Part shown: one piece after another, positions 24,231 through 36,800 of the stretch
Layout: the number at the start of each line of letters is the position of its first letter
Position numbering within the stretch: the first letter of the stretch is position 1
NCBI GenBank assembly: GCA_944470555.2
Contig: OX104134.1
Span: 104,216,701-104,280,700 of the forward strand
DNA length: 64,000 bases
Direction of reading: 5' to 3'
From: Heterobilharzia americana
Lineage: Eukaryota; Platyhelminthes; Trematoda; Strigeidida; Schistosomatidae
The notes under the pieces: model-generated
What the model was told of the DNA's origin: nothing
Databases searched by the model: none
What the model saw: only the letters and a program-made list of their open reading frames with translations
Position numbers and translations under genes: made by a program

Positions 24231-27200
24231 CCTAAACTTTGCTATTTAGCCAGTTAGTATATAGTTTATATTACTAAATAAGAAGTCAGCAATACATTGA
24301 CGAAGGCCTTCATAGTAAATTCATACAGACACATACACATGGTCATGCATGCGCACAACCTTTAATGAATAGTTACCTTTCCATATTTTGTGAATCTGAT
24401 ACTCATAATCCACCAATTCACATAGTGCAACAATGAACATGACAATAGTAATAATTATAAGGCAATTGAAAATAGCAATAGACAAAGCCGAACCGAGGCA
24501 GAAACCAAACATACATGACTAAATCAAACAGAAATGAAATAAAAGAGACCGCCAATTTGTAAATAAACAAGAAACAACACGCACAGACAGAAAAAGAAAT
24601 AGCTGTATAGGTCCATTTGTTATACGTATACATATTGATGCTTAGATGGAGCGGGGGAAGAGCAAACACTTTTCCACCACATGAAACTGCTTCATCTCTA
24701 TCTCACTCTGGCACACACTGACACTTACAGATTCTGTAAACTTGAAATAGGTCTAGTTGAAATAGAATAAATGAATCAACATGAATATGAAAACATTTCC
24801 ATGAAGAATCTATGCAAATTATGCAAGTATTACTAATAATAAATGTAAACAAATAACGCTGGTCATAGCTCAATGTTGGAATAGCAACAAAAATGAGGTT
24901 ATCAGATTAAAGGAGAAATTATTCTTGGGTTGAGTCCTTACTTAACTTACCCAGTGAAGAAATGTGTGATGATAGTTAACACAAACACGAAACAAAACAA
25001 AATACCGACAAACCTGTTCGACTAATAAAACATTTCTTTCAATTAATAAGATATTCCGAAGATTGTTAGGGCACACAGATAGATAAAAATCATGAAAAAA
25101 CGGAAAACTTTCAACTTTTATTACTTTCTTACTGAAATTACTATCCATCATGAAAAACCAAATTTTTCAACTTAAGCTGCCCAACTCATAGAATTCGAGA
25201 GCATCAAGGTATGGGGTGTTGAGGTTCTTTCGGCATAAACTGCTTTCCTTCAGACAAGTAATTTATTACACGCCTTTAACATAAATATTTGACACGAGAT
25301 GCTATGGAAACTATTAGGTACAATTTATTAATCAGGTTAAGCTATTTCGTAACAGTACTTACCGTGCTTCGTATACTCTGAATGTAATACGTAAAACAAA
25401 TCAGAAAAGTGGGTTCTGTCAGCTCTTTTCAAACTATGTATGTTATTTATTCATCTGATGAAAACTAAATTGTTAGATGAAATCCAAGTATTCTTCCGTT
25501 TGACTTAGTTAAACATGTATTTTGAGTCCCCCTGATCGATAACCAGGATAATCTGCTCACAGAAATGAATAAACAATTCAAGTAAGGGTAGACTGAATGT
25601 ACCCCGACGAACTTAAATGATTCCATAATTCACCCTTTTTTTATAAAAAGAACCTGTTTACTGCATTTAGAAATTATCGATATGTAAAGAAGTCAGCAAA
25701 AAAGTATTCAATGTTCACATCTCTGATATTACATAGACTTACTGAATGAAGGTGAAAATGACCTTCTTGTAACAGATAGGGTTTCACTCACATTGTGCAC
25801 TCATGGAATATACTTTCTTTATGACTAGCTACCTATCTACTTTTATGCATAGTCAACAGTGATATTTGTAATTCTTTGACATCTGATATCACCTTTACGT
25901 AGTATGTTAGAAAAAAATGTTTTTCAGAAGTTTTTCTGATAGCCTTGAAAGTTGACCATGAAAATGATGATGGTTTACAAATGTGTTTGACTACTAGTTT
26001 ACTTAAATAAGTCATCTCTCCATAAGTTTACTACGAATGATATTTATCAGAAATGCATGAATGAAGTACACCCTTTGCTTTAATCACAATAAGATAGCAG
26101 TACGGAAAATGGTCACTTCGATCGAAGCCGTTGTATAGAAAGGTATATTTGTGTTCGAATCCTTCATGCCAGTGTTGCGATACTCCCTGAAGTCAGTCTT
26201 AGCAAAGGTTAGCCTCAAAATACTAAAGTAAACTAAGTAGCATTCATTCCTGTTGTAGTTCAGTTCTATTCTTTTTAAGAGTGTAGTGATAATTTATGTC
26301 CTCAGAGAATAGTGACTGGAAACCACTTACGTAGATATGCAGACTTCGCTAAGTACCATGCTCCCTGTTTTTGCTGGGCTTATCAACGGTGTACCTAGAC
26401 AGTTTCAGCTCAAAGTAAAACTGTTTAAACAAACTGAATCTGGTTAGTTGACCTAAACAGACTAGTATGCCATGTTATGAAAAGAAAGATCAATTTCTTC
26501 TGTGTCGACCACACGGCTGATTAAACCACCATCTTTGATCATAGCTACTCCAACATCTGTTACAAGATGAAATAAGAGAGTATGTAACCCATGCCTACTT
26601 TGCTCAAACTCATCACACTACTGTTCATTGGATGAAAATTATCTTACTTTGAATTCAGCAGTACAAGTTCCACATAGTTTTTAAAACCAAAAAAATGTAG
26701 AGAGAAATAAATCAAAACAAAACCGTGCATTTCCATATAGTTCACTAGTGCACCTACTAAGTGCATCAAAATCTGAAATTTGTTCTGTAGCAGTTTATTC
26801 AAAAAAAATATTTCGACTAGTGGCCTGAATGGAAATCAGTGTTTTAAGTCATCAGATGTTCAGTAGAAAATGTTATGCATTTCAATTTTTATCTCATGTC
26901 ACTGTGTAGTTAGGAAAAACCTTATTGGACAACTTTGTTCTTCACCTGACCAATCAAAATAAGTTATTTAAATCTTGACCTAGTGGTTTTATATGTTTCT
27001 GAAAACTGTATATACATGATGTATATTGTCAAATAAAGTGTCTTCCTTACAATCACAGGTCGGTCTTTACCTTCTAATTTTTGCGGCTCAGTGGACTATA
27101 AAGTTTCGAAAGAGAATATTCACTTTCCATGTCCAGTTGTGTGAAGTATTTTTGCAGCTAAACTAAAACACTCAAAATGCATTATTTAGTAACTCCTAGA

Positions 27201-27600
27201 TAATCATACACAGTCATCATATTGAGGAACTGAAAATATATTCTGACAGAGATATTTTTCTCAAGACTCAATAGTATTTTATCGGTAGGATTATTTACTG
27301 AAGCCTGCTAGACAAACAGTAACATATTTCACTAAGATTCGGGGAAAAGAACTGTTAGACACTATATTTTTTATTAGCTGACCACAAACAACCTATTAAA
27401 TTCCGTTGACCAAGTTTTATATGCACCTGGAAGTATGTGAAATCTAAAGGGAACTGTGTCTCTTTCTGCACTTCAAATCTCAGTCTTTCAACTCTGGCAA
27501 CAAAGTAAATATCATTGAGCTAACGAGGCATTGATTATCTGCATTTAGGAGGGGATTAGGTGAATAAATTAGTGACCAGATGGTGATTGATAGAAGACGT
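24231..27600. other. no confident gene; AT-rich flank downstream of the spectrin-repeat gene
   Basis: Only weak ORFs (24321-24669 minus, 24942-25151 minus, 25833-26015 minus) with no family signature. A B-box-like string ('gtgttcgaatcc', about 26151-26162) hints at another SINE relic, but no A box or ribozyme core is convincing. Strong-looking splice-site pairs enclose 15 nt at 25363-25377 (see findings). Confidence 0.35.
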
Positions 27601-27694
27601 ACTCCATCCACTCGTAACTTAAATTGTAAGTTTATTCAAAACTATCAGCTACTTACCACTAACTAATTGGCCTATTTTACTGCAAACACGCAGA

Positions 27695-27808
27695 TCAGTA
27701 ACAACCAGGAGTGTTCATATTTTTGCAGTACTTGCTGAAAAAGGCTAAAACTTCTGTCTGACTCTCAGTAAGCATGTAGTAGTGGCCAGAACTTTCTACA
27801 GATAGCAA
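27695..27808 (-). CDS. possible terminal exon of the spectrin-repeat gene (residues 1032-1068, stop)
   Basis: An acceptor with a fair pyrimidine tract ('gattcttctcag') opens a phase-0 reading frame of 37 codons after a 148-nt intron. The frame ends in TGA at 27697-27695. An AATAAA lies on the minus strand at 27636-27631, about 60 nt past the stop. Together this could be the true 3' end or an alternative short end. Against it, 37 open codons are not rare by chance and the end resembles no known C-terminal domain (no KASH-type tail). The gene may instead continue left through undetected exons or the N gap. Confidence 0.35.
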   Translation of the reverse strand: MLSVESSGHYYMLTESQTEVLAFFSKYCKNMNTPGCY

Positions 27809-30800
27809 CTGAGAAGAATCATAGTCATGATGTTCTTTTTTCTAGTTTAAGTTTAGTGTTTTAAGTATAACTTTCCTCAGTGTCTCACTGTAAATCCAAT
27901 GCCTCATAACATTCGACACCCAGTGATTATATAATAAAGGGGTGTGTATAACTTACCTGTAGCAACGTTTTCCTTTCAGAGATCGAGGTTTCAAAAACAG
28001 TCATTTGTTGTTTATCATCTGCTCGTGAATTGGACTGCAGCGAAGTCAGTTGCATATTTTGTCCTAGACAATAACGATTAAAATTCAATATCCCATTGAA
28101 GTGTATGCGTATTTCACATGCCAGATTTTTAACTGTGGATGATATTTGACTGTCAGATTTCAGGAGATTATCAATTAGACGATTTATTGATAAAAGGTTT
28201 TCACCTGATGATTTATGGATCACGGAGTCTGAGTAGACTTCAGCCTGTAAATGAAAAGCAAAACAGATTTAATGATAGTGCTTTTTTCTTGTAGTACTAA
28301 CAACTGTTAAATAAGTACTCAATCTTGGATACAACTTTCACCGATAGCCTTGGTCAGGTTCTGTTGTTCCATTGGGCTCAATCTGCTTTCATCCTCATAG
28401 TTTTTACATCTAGTTTCTGGTTCTATGCACGTTTTACTTGACTGTTTGTTTTTCTTTTAGCTTACTTGTTCCAAGTCAGGAGTTGTTTTGTTTACCAGAA
28501 GAGCATGCAGAGGACGTCTGACTCATTGATAGCAACTGTTCGTGCTTTCAGGATATAGAGTTATATTCTGCTTTCTGCGCTATGAATCATTATTGTAGAT
28601 GAAGGTGTCATATCCTCCAAAGGATTCATTGTAAGCATAAAGTGATGAAAATGTGAACTCCAGCTCACACAACTACTTTCGCTTCACCAAGTATGACCTT
28701 GACATCAGTACTACTCCTTTCAACTTCCCTACAACATTTCTGAATTGGGATAGAGTACCCACCTTCTTCAAAACTTTACTCCTCAGGAAAACCATAACCA
28801 TCCTTGTTATGTTAACCTTGAATGGGATGGTTTCGTTTATGCTGGCGTAAAGATGAATTTCTACAGTGGTAACTACTTATCCATTTAGTGGCATTTTCGT
28901 TTGATGACATATCTATGGTGAAATCAATCCTATCGAGTAGTATTCACTCAAGGGAGTGTTAGTCTGTCCATGTTAAACTAAACCTACCTTGATAAACTAT
29001 GTTTTCTTACCAAGATTGGGATCAATTATGTCACTTCCTGTTTGCTCACATCTTTCTTACTTTAATCACTTACTACGATAATTGTTGTATTTTTCATCTC
29101 ATTCTTCGGTTTAACATAAATTGACTTGACAAGTAAATGTGTGATCAGATTGTGGGAAGTGTATTGCGTAAATACATCACATTGTTCGGATAAACTTCTT
29201 ATTCTCATTACTTAATCTTTGTTTATCGCGCCAAAACCCAACGTATGCAGCATAAAGGAAGGTATACCCATTCCCTAGATGTGGACAATTTACCACCAGT
29301 GAATACGAAGAGTACCATCTGAGAGAACCATAAGAATGAACTATCGATTTTTAATCAATTTTTTCAATGTAATTTTAAGCATTAATATTTCCTCGAAATG
29401 TCGAAAAGTAAATGACAATGTATCACTGTGATTTCCCGTAAACCCATTTTATATGTCTTATAGTGTGTAGAAAAGGTGACAAAATCATTATAAGAAGCTA
29501 TCTATGCCTGAACCCTTTTTCAACCAAACCATTTTGCATCGAAGTTTCGGAAAAAAAACGTGTGAATCAACGTGTAAGTATCAGGTTGGTTAAAGAGACG
29601 AAAAATCAATAGGATTTAAATCTAGAAAGGCCCGGAAATACCTAAGGCCAATGTAGTATATATAATATTCGTATCATATATATATTGTTAACGTTTACGT
29701 TCCAAATACACATTCTGTTATATTACCGCCTTTTTCAATTACGTAAGAAGTGAGCGACCATTAAAGGTGAAATCTGAATGTTATTGTGCAACTGTCCACA
29801 CCCACATTTACCTAACGTAGTTTATACCAAGTAGTCACTACAACAGGGGGTTATGAAAATTGCTGACTGGAGTATGTAAAAATATGAAGTTATCCTCTGC
29901 CACAGTTTCCAGGTTTTACACTTGCAATAAGTCGTTTATCAGTTACTTACTTAATGGTACTTCTAAATAAGGTTGTTATGCATTGATGGATCACTATAAC
30001 TAATAAAATCCGATAAGAAACCAATCCGTTATGTTTTCTTTCGTCATTATTAACAGGTTAAATGATTCTAAATTGACAAGTAACTCAAAATACCGAACTA
30101 TATCCATGTCACGTAGGTGCTTGCATGAAATTTATTCCATCAACTATAAGTGCACACTCATTCATTACTTACCGACAGCTTGTCAACAAATTCCGGTGTT
30201 GGTACACTGCGTAGTTTTAATTGATTCAATGAACTGTCCAATAATTCATTGTGTTTAGCATCCTTTTCAGCCTCCTCCATTTGTGATTGAAAGATTTCTT
30301 TAGCCATAATAACTTTATGCAGGTGATCTTCAATTTCGTTAAATAGGTCAGCAGTTAATTCTGGTTTATCCGATGGTGTCAATGATTTTAATTTACTCGC
30401 AACTTGTCTAATTTTACAGACTGTTCCATTATCTTGGCATAGCCTTGTTAGTTTTACATAAATTTTCTGAATAGTGAAGGTAAAGTGATATGATGAAAGC
30501 AGTTAGGGTATTTGAGAAAAGTATTAAGACTCAATGATTACATATTTCAAGTTGGTTTTATCATGGGATGTTAATTATATACCCAATGAAAACAGAAGAT
30601 TCGCTAAGATTTCTGTGACACACAAGTGTTGACATTTGGTATCGGCTGGAGTTGCAAGGAAGATAGCTGTCTATTCAGTGGACGACTGGTCGGATGACAA
30701 AAGGACACAAATCCCTAAATTCAACTGACAGAAGGCTTGAAATCTTCAGTTTCGGTTAAAGCTATGTTGGAAGGCCTTGATAAATTACTTAGACTTTTGT

Positions 30801-33800
30801 ACTACTTACCAAGTTTAAGTAGCACGAATAGTTTTGCTAAATTCAGAAGTGTTAACTTACAGTTTTTGATGAAAAGTAATTACGATCATGTCGTGTGAAT
30901 TAATTCAAGCAAATAAAGGTATTGATTTCCAGATGAAGAGTGCATCATCACCTCACATATTTCATCACTCAGGACTATTGTCCTCTAAGTTAACTGGAGA
31001 AATGGTGACATGAAAACTGCACATACAAGAAATACTTCCTGATTTATTGAGGTAGGTGTTTAATCTACTATTCTTTAATCAGCCTCCAAATCCGACGAAC
31101 ATATTCTGATCTGCTTTTCAGTTTTTCTGGCCTCACACAACTGCATGCTTCCGATGATATAATGTTTGAAGCACTGGTTGGTGAAGCAGAGTGTCAGAGA
31201 TGAGGCAACAAATCCACTTTTGAGTATCATGTACCAACATTTGCGCCTACTGGTGGGATTTTTTGAATAATAATTTCCAAACTTGAAAAATATTCTTGTC
31301 ATAGTATGAAATATCACTGATTCATTTTCAGTAAACTGATCATATAAAAACAGTCAATCTTTAAGCCTAAAGTTTATCAGGCAACTCTTAGCTAGGATAC
31401 AATGAATTTAACAAACTTTCCTCGATCTCCAATAACTTTAAGAAACAAGTTGGTCAATAAAACTTGTCTGTGCAAGAAAAATAATCAGTTGGAATGCACC
31501 TACCTGTAATAAATCCTTTCTTGATACTGGGCAGTCAGCTGTCTCCAAATAATCAGTCACCTCTTCAACACTCAACAAATTGTCATTTATTTGTGACATT
31601 AGACTTTCCAACTCTTCAATTAATGGTAAGGCTTTATCTAGACGTTCCAAAGCTGATAAAATGCGCATAATTAACTGATTGTGTTTTTCAGATAGCAGAT
31701 TTAACTCATTGCTGGTTTTTTCCGTTAGCATACTTTTCTCATCATCATATAAAGACTCACCAATATTCATTACACTGAGTAAGTCAGTTTTTAATTCATT
31801 TAACGTTGCAAGCATTGTCTATAGTTAATATATATAGAAAAAAAGAGAAATAGTGAAAATGGGTTCATGGGAAAAATTTTCATCAATTTAGGTTATTTTT
31901 TAGTACAATAAAAGTGTGCTATTACACTACCATAATGTGCTAACGGCAGTTGTGACCCATTTCCAATGTAGTTTGAGGTTCAAATAACACCAGATGAATA
32001 AAGATGAGGAACATATGAAGTCAAAGTCATCTAGCAGCTGCATTTCCTGTAATAGTGGACACCAGCCAATGGAAACCTTGAGGAAGCAAGAAGTTCAATC
32101 GAATAACTCAATTCTGAATAGCTATCGCCTTCAATGATTAAGCTCATTGTTTTACTATTCCGAGCTTGTTAGCTTAGTTACTGAATTCAACCCTTAGCCG
32201 ACCGATGTGTCAATTACGGGGAACAAACAATGGCAGATGTTTTATTGAAAACATCAGATGATCGGTTCTCTTCGGAGATTGGTCTGTAGGAAGCCAATAT
32301 GCAGTGATCAGTACACTCATTTCCAAAGCTTAACTCCATTGAGGAGAAAAAGAACTCTAATCCAGTTGCTTTCGTCAGGAATTTAAAAGATTTTCACTGA
32401 TGCTGCAACTGAAAGTTAAATAGAAACACTGACAAGTGCCCTTGCAAAAATGGATATTCCTTCAGATTTCTCTGGAAGCATGTAAAAGCTAAGTAATATA
32501 CCGAGAAAAATCCCTGAGCCAGGAAGGGATTTTCGTTTATGGGCGTTGATTTCAGGGGTGAAAATGTAACAGAGATCATGAAGACCTATCTGTCCAGATC
32601 AATATGAATTTCGAATCAGCTTCCGTAGTCGAAAACTGAGTTGTGGATTTGTTGACGACAAAATGCAACCTTAGGACACATGGGAGCTGATCAATAGGAG
32701 TACTTGAAGCCGTGAGTTTCATTATATGGGCAGAACAAAGCCCTCACTCTTCACGCGTATCTGTGAACATGATCTCCAATGGCTATTGACAGTTCAGTAC
32801 GTTAGCATCTATTGAATCCAGGTTACGTAGATTCACTTGGATCCCCTTTTAAAGTTATCCATAACGTGAGACCAATCAGTATGGTCCAGCAATTTGTGAA
32901 TGTCAGAAACTCTGGAAGTCCATCATTTCCATCCAGAACTATGTCCAGTCTCTTATTTTACCACTGTTTCACTACTGATGTTCATTACACAATTCCCTGC
33001 TGTCCGGAGAAAAAGTTTTTGAAAGTTGTACTCTAGAACATTACAGTAAATGATTTGTTGCGTTGATTTAGAAATGATATTGTCGACAAAAATATGTTTG
33101 CTGAATCGTCATTTTTCTTCCTGATAATATAAAAATAGTTATCGTTTAGTGACTGAAAAGTGTGATTGGAAAAGTTTCGTACCATAAAAGTAGTTGAAAC
33201 ACTTCTCAGTTGCTTTTGGGAATCAAGATAGAATTCATATGAAATGACAGATCACTCCATTTTTCATTTGAAAAATCAACAGAAAAAGTCTCTTCAGCAT
33301 TTTAATATTCGACTGAAAAACTAGTGTAGGACAGATAAGGTGACAAGGCTGACAACTTATCCTGAACTATGAGACCTGTATTAAGTTGAGTTGTCATCTG
33401 TAATTCTTTTTGGTGTACAAAACACAACCGAATAAAATATTTACATAAACAGATCTGAGTACCAAAAACTAAAGGATGTCCTTACAGTTTATTTTACAGT
33501 AGATTGCAAGAACTCCTGGTCATTTAATTAGCATAGTCTTCAAATAATAGGGATAGATTTTAGTCATTTCCGAAAGTTTGAAAAGAGATACTTATACAGT
33601 TTTCTGACCTAAGTTTAGCCATTAGTTAACACTCTGGCATTTTTAAATGCATAAAATTAATATTTTTCTGTATATATTCTGGAAAGTGTGTTTAGTTTAT
33701 TTACCGCCTTACTTGATTTTATGGGGATGAACATTCGTGATGTGATATTTATCATAAAGTTACAGACAAGGCAACCAAGTCCAAGGATCCATGAGGTAGG

Positions 33801-36800
33801 AGTCCTCCCATCACTATGTAATCGCATTGAATCCAAAAGGTTGGCAGGAAGCTTTGCTTAACCTCTGTTTCACTTTTGTTGGTGCTTATCAGCGAAGTGT
33901 GTCTACAGCCTAGGGGAAGCTTATGTCTATTCACAAGGAAGAGATGCTATCATCCAGCTAATGAATCCATATATCCCATCATGCATCAAAAAATTATCAC
34001 TGACCTGTTAAACTCATACGTTATACAATAATGTAACTCACTCGTCCACTGTTGACTGCTGCTTTAATATCTTCAGGATCCACAGAAATGACGTCTAATG
34101 TATAGATTTTACTTTCAATCTGCTTCAATTCCGTGCACAACTTGTCGACACATGTTTGATGATCAGAGGAACTGGATAATTGAGACATAAGTTTACTTAG
34201 AGGTTCAACACGTTCCTTCAGTATACAAGATTTTTGAAGATAAATAAGAGAGTGAATTATGGATGAGGAGGGGGGAATGGTTTATGAGGCATTGGTTTTC
34301 AAAAAAGTTTTAAATTTTAGTAGAGCAAGAAAAACAAATTTCGCTGAAAAAGATGAATTCATTGTATTTCAGTATTAACCCCTCAGGGTATCTTTTCATT
34401 TTCGTCGGCTTTTACAACTAATCATGCAACCAACTTCTTGTATATCTCCACTAGTTTACTACTTCACCCTAAGCTAATTTACACGTTAGCCTGGTTTACA
34501 TGCTAATAACTTGTCATACGCGCTTAAGCAATTTTTCTTATCGCGTTTTCCAATTTGACAAACATAAATGTGGTATTATTTTGAATTTGCTTAGTAATTT
34601 ATTGGGTTCTGACTTTTCAACCTATACCACCTCTTTCATATTTTTCCATGTAAATAGGGTGTCTTCCTCTGTGCCATGAAGATATATGTTTTGTCCATCA
34701 ATGAAGGAAAGGAAAGGGCTGTAAATAACTCCTTTTGCATTCACTTCTGTTAGTGGCTCACAGGTGGGGATAAAGCGTAACAGATGCAGTGATATTCAGA
34801 TAACTGAAGGTTGTCGTCAAGTGATAGCGTCTGGGTAATATGTTTTGAAGTGATTTCGGTCATGTCACTTAGTGTTCTGTCAAAAAAAGTATGTACCTAG
34901 TACTATTTGCAGTATTTCGCTAGCCAGATCAGAGTGATCTAAACACTGGTTTCAAGCGAGAACTCTTTTGACACCAAAGTTTCGCAGCTGGAGAAGACTG
35001 CTCAGCTGTGACAAATGTCAAAATGGACGGTGTAATTTGTGAATCATTTGCAAACTGGTCGTTCTACTTCGTATTTATCGATGCATGTTCTGTACATTTT
35101 AGAGCCGACAAGCATATGGTGACAAAATACTATGAATTCGTTGCGTTCCGCGAAATTTGTCGTCGTTTCTTAGCTAAAATTTGTGAAGGGAACTAATTAT
35201 ACGAAGGATTTGAATGTTTCAATCCATGCAAATCAGTATTTTGATAGTTTGATTGGGAGGGAAAAGCAAATAAAGATAAACAGTGTTTTTAAGACTGCTT
35301 GTGTGGGCGAGAATCTATTCTGAATGAATTCTGTATATACTCGTGTTATCTCACAGGTTTTTTTATACTAAAAACACTTAAGTCAGCCTATTTCATTCAT
35401 CGTCATTCAGCTTATTAGTCGTAAATATATCAACTTGAAAAAAGTTCACTTGCAAGTAGTGTTTTACTTTGCTTCTTTCCTTTAATATGCTAGTTAAAAC
35501 GCATTATGTTTTCCATTGAAGAGTTTTGGACTCTTTTATGGAGTCACGATCTTATAAGGCACTTAGCTTATAACCGTAAGATAGATAGACGGGAACACAC
35601 AATCAATGTAGAACTACACACGTAAGTGCATCAGTTCAAGTCGACGCACTACAACAGCACACAGTGAACAGGTGAATAGAAAAGGAGTGGTATCACAATC
35701 GACAATAGACAATCTCAAGATAAACATTAGTGTGAATATTCAAGCTTTAGATGTCATGGAGTGGATGCATCTACGCCACTGTGACCGATTTTTAGCCATG
35801 TCGCCAAGAATCCTCGACGACTGACTCCTTTCATCTCGGAGAACGGAACTAGACAATCTACATCTCCCAACACAACTCAGACCAACAGTCAGAGACTTCA
35901 TCGACTGGTGCCACATCTTGATCTAGCCACCCTGAACCCTCTTCTAACCTACCAACCAGCATGGCACATCGAGGTAAGCATGGGCTTGGTGTGCGCATTA
36001 CTTTACGACCCATCTCAGTCAACTAAGATTCACAATCCCACCAATCGACTAGACTGTCTATAACCATAAGGCATCTCAACGACTGTGTCACCCTTCAATC
36101 ACAGAGTGTAGTGACGGTCTCATCACAATACTTGACTTTTCTTCGTTCCATCCCGTGGGCGTCCATGAGCGCCTTCGTAGCAGATTACTTTTGGTCGTCT
36201 ATTACTTAACTAGCTATGCAGATATGAGGCATCGAATTTATTAGCACCACCTACACATAAAGAAAGTTTTCAAAATATTCCTACAACACAAGATTATTTT
36301 GAAAAATAGTCTTATGTTAAACACCTGATATGTCTAGTAGAAGAAAAGGCTTGTCTCTAAGCATTCCATAGGAAGTGCAACAAAAAAGTACTAGAAATTG
36401 AGAGAGGGTTGTATTGACGATAGATAGGTCGTTCTATTACTGAAAGTCTTTGTAATAGTTTCACTGTTTATTTTCAACTTTCAACACTCATTGGGACGGC
36501 TCATTATTATCTAAAAGGAACTCAGAGTAATAGCTAACTGCTCATTCATTTACTAACCAGCCAATGTATAGTGGTATTATCCAATTGGATAGTCATCCAT
36601 AACAAATAGTCTCCATCTGCAACGTTGAAGAAACTGCATGCACTAAGATTGAAGCCAGCCTTTTTTATCGAATCTGTCACTGATGAACAATTACAATAGT
36701 GGTTATTTCGTTTAAAGGTGAGGTATCGCTGTGAAGCGATCATAGGTTGGTAGCCTCTAACTCATGATCGTGAGATTTATTCGACTAATGGACTCACTAA

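Noticed and set aside
27645..27690. Exon ending at the GTAAGT at about 27649
   Set aside because: The nearest acceptor ('gtttgcag') leads at once into TAA in the required phase 0.
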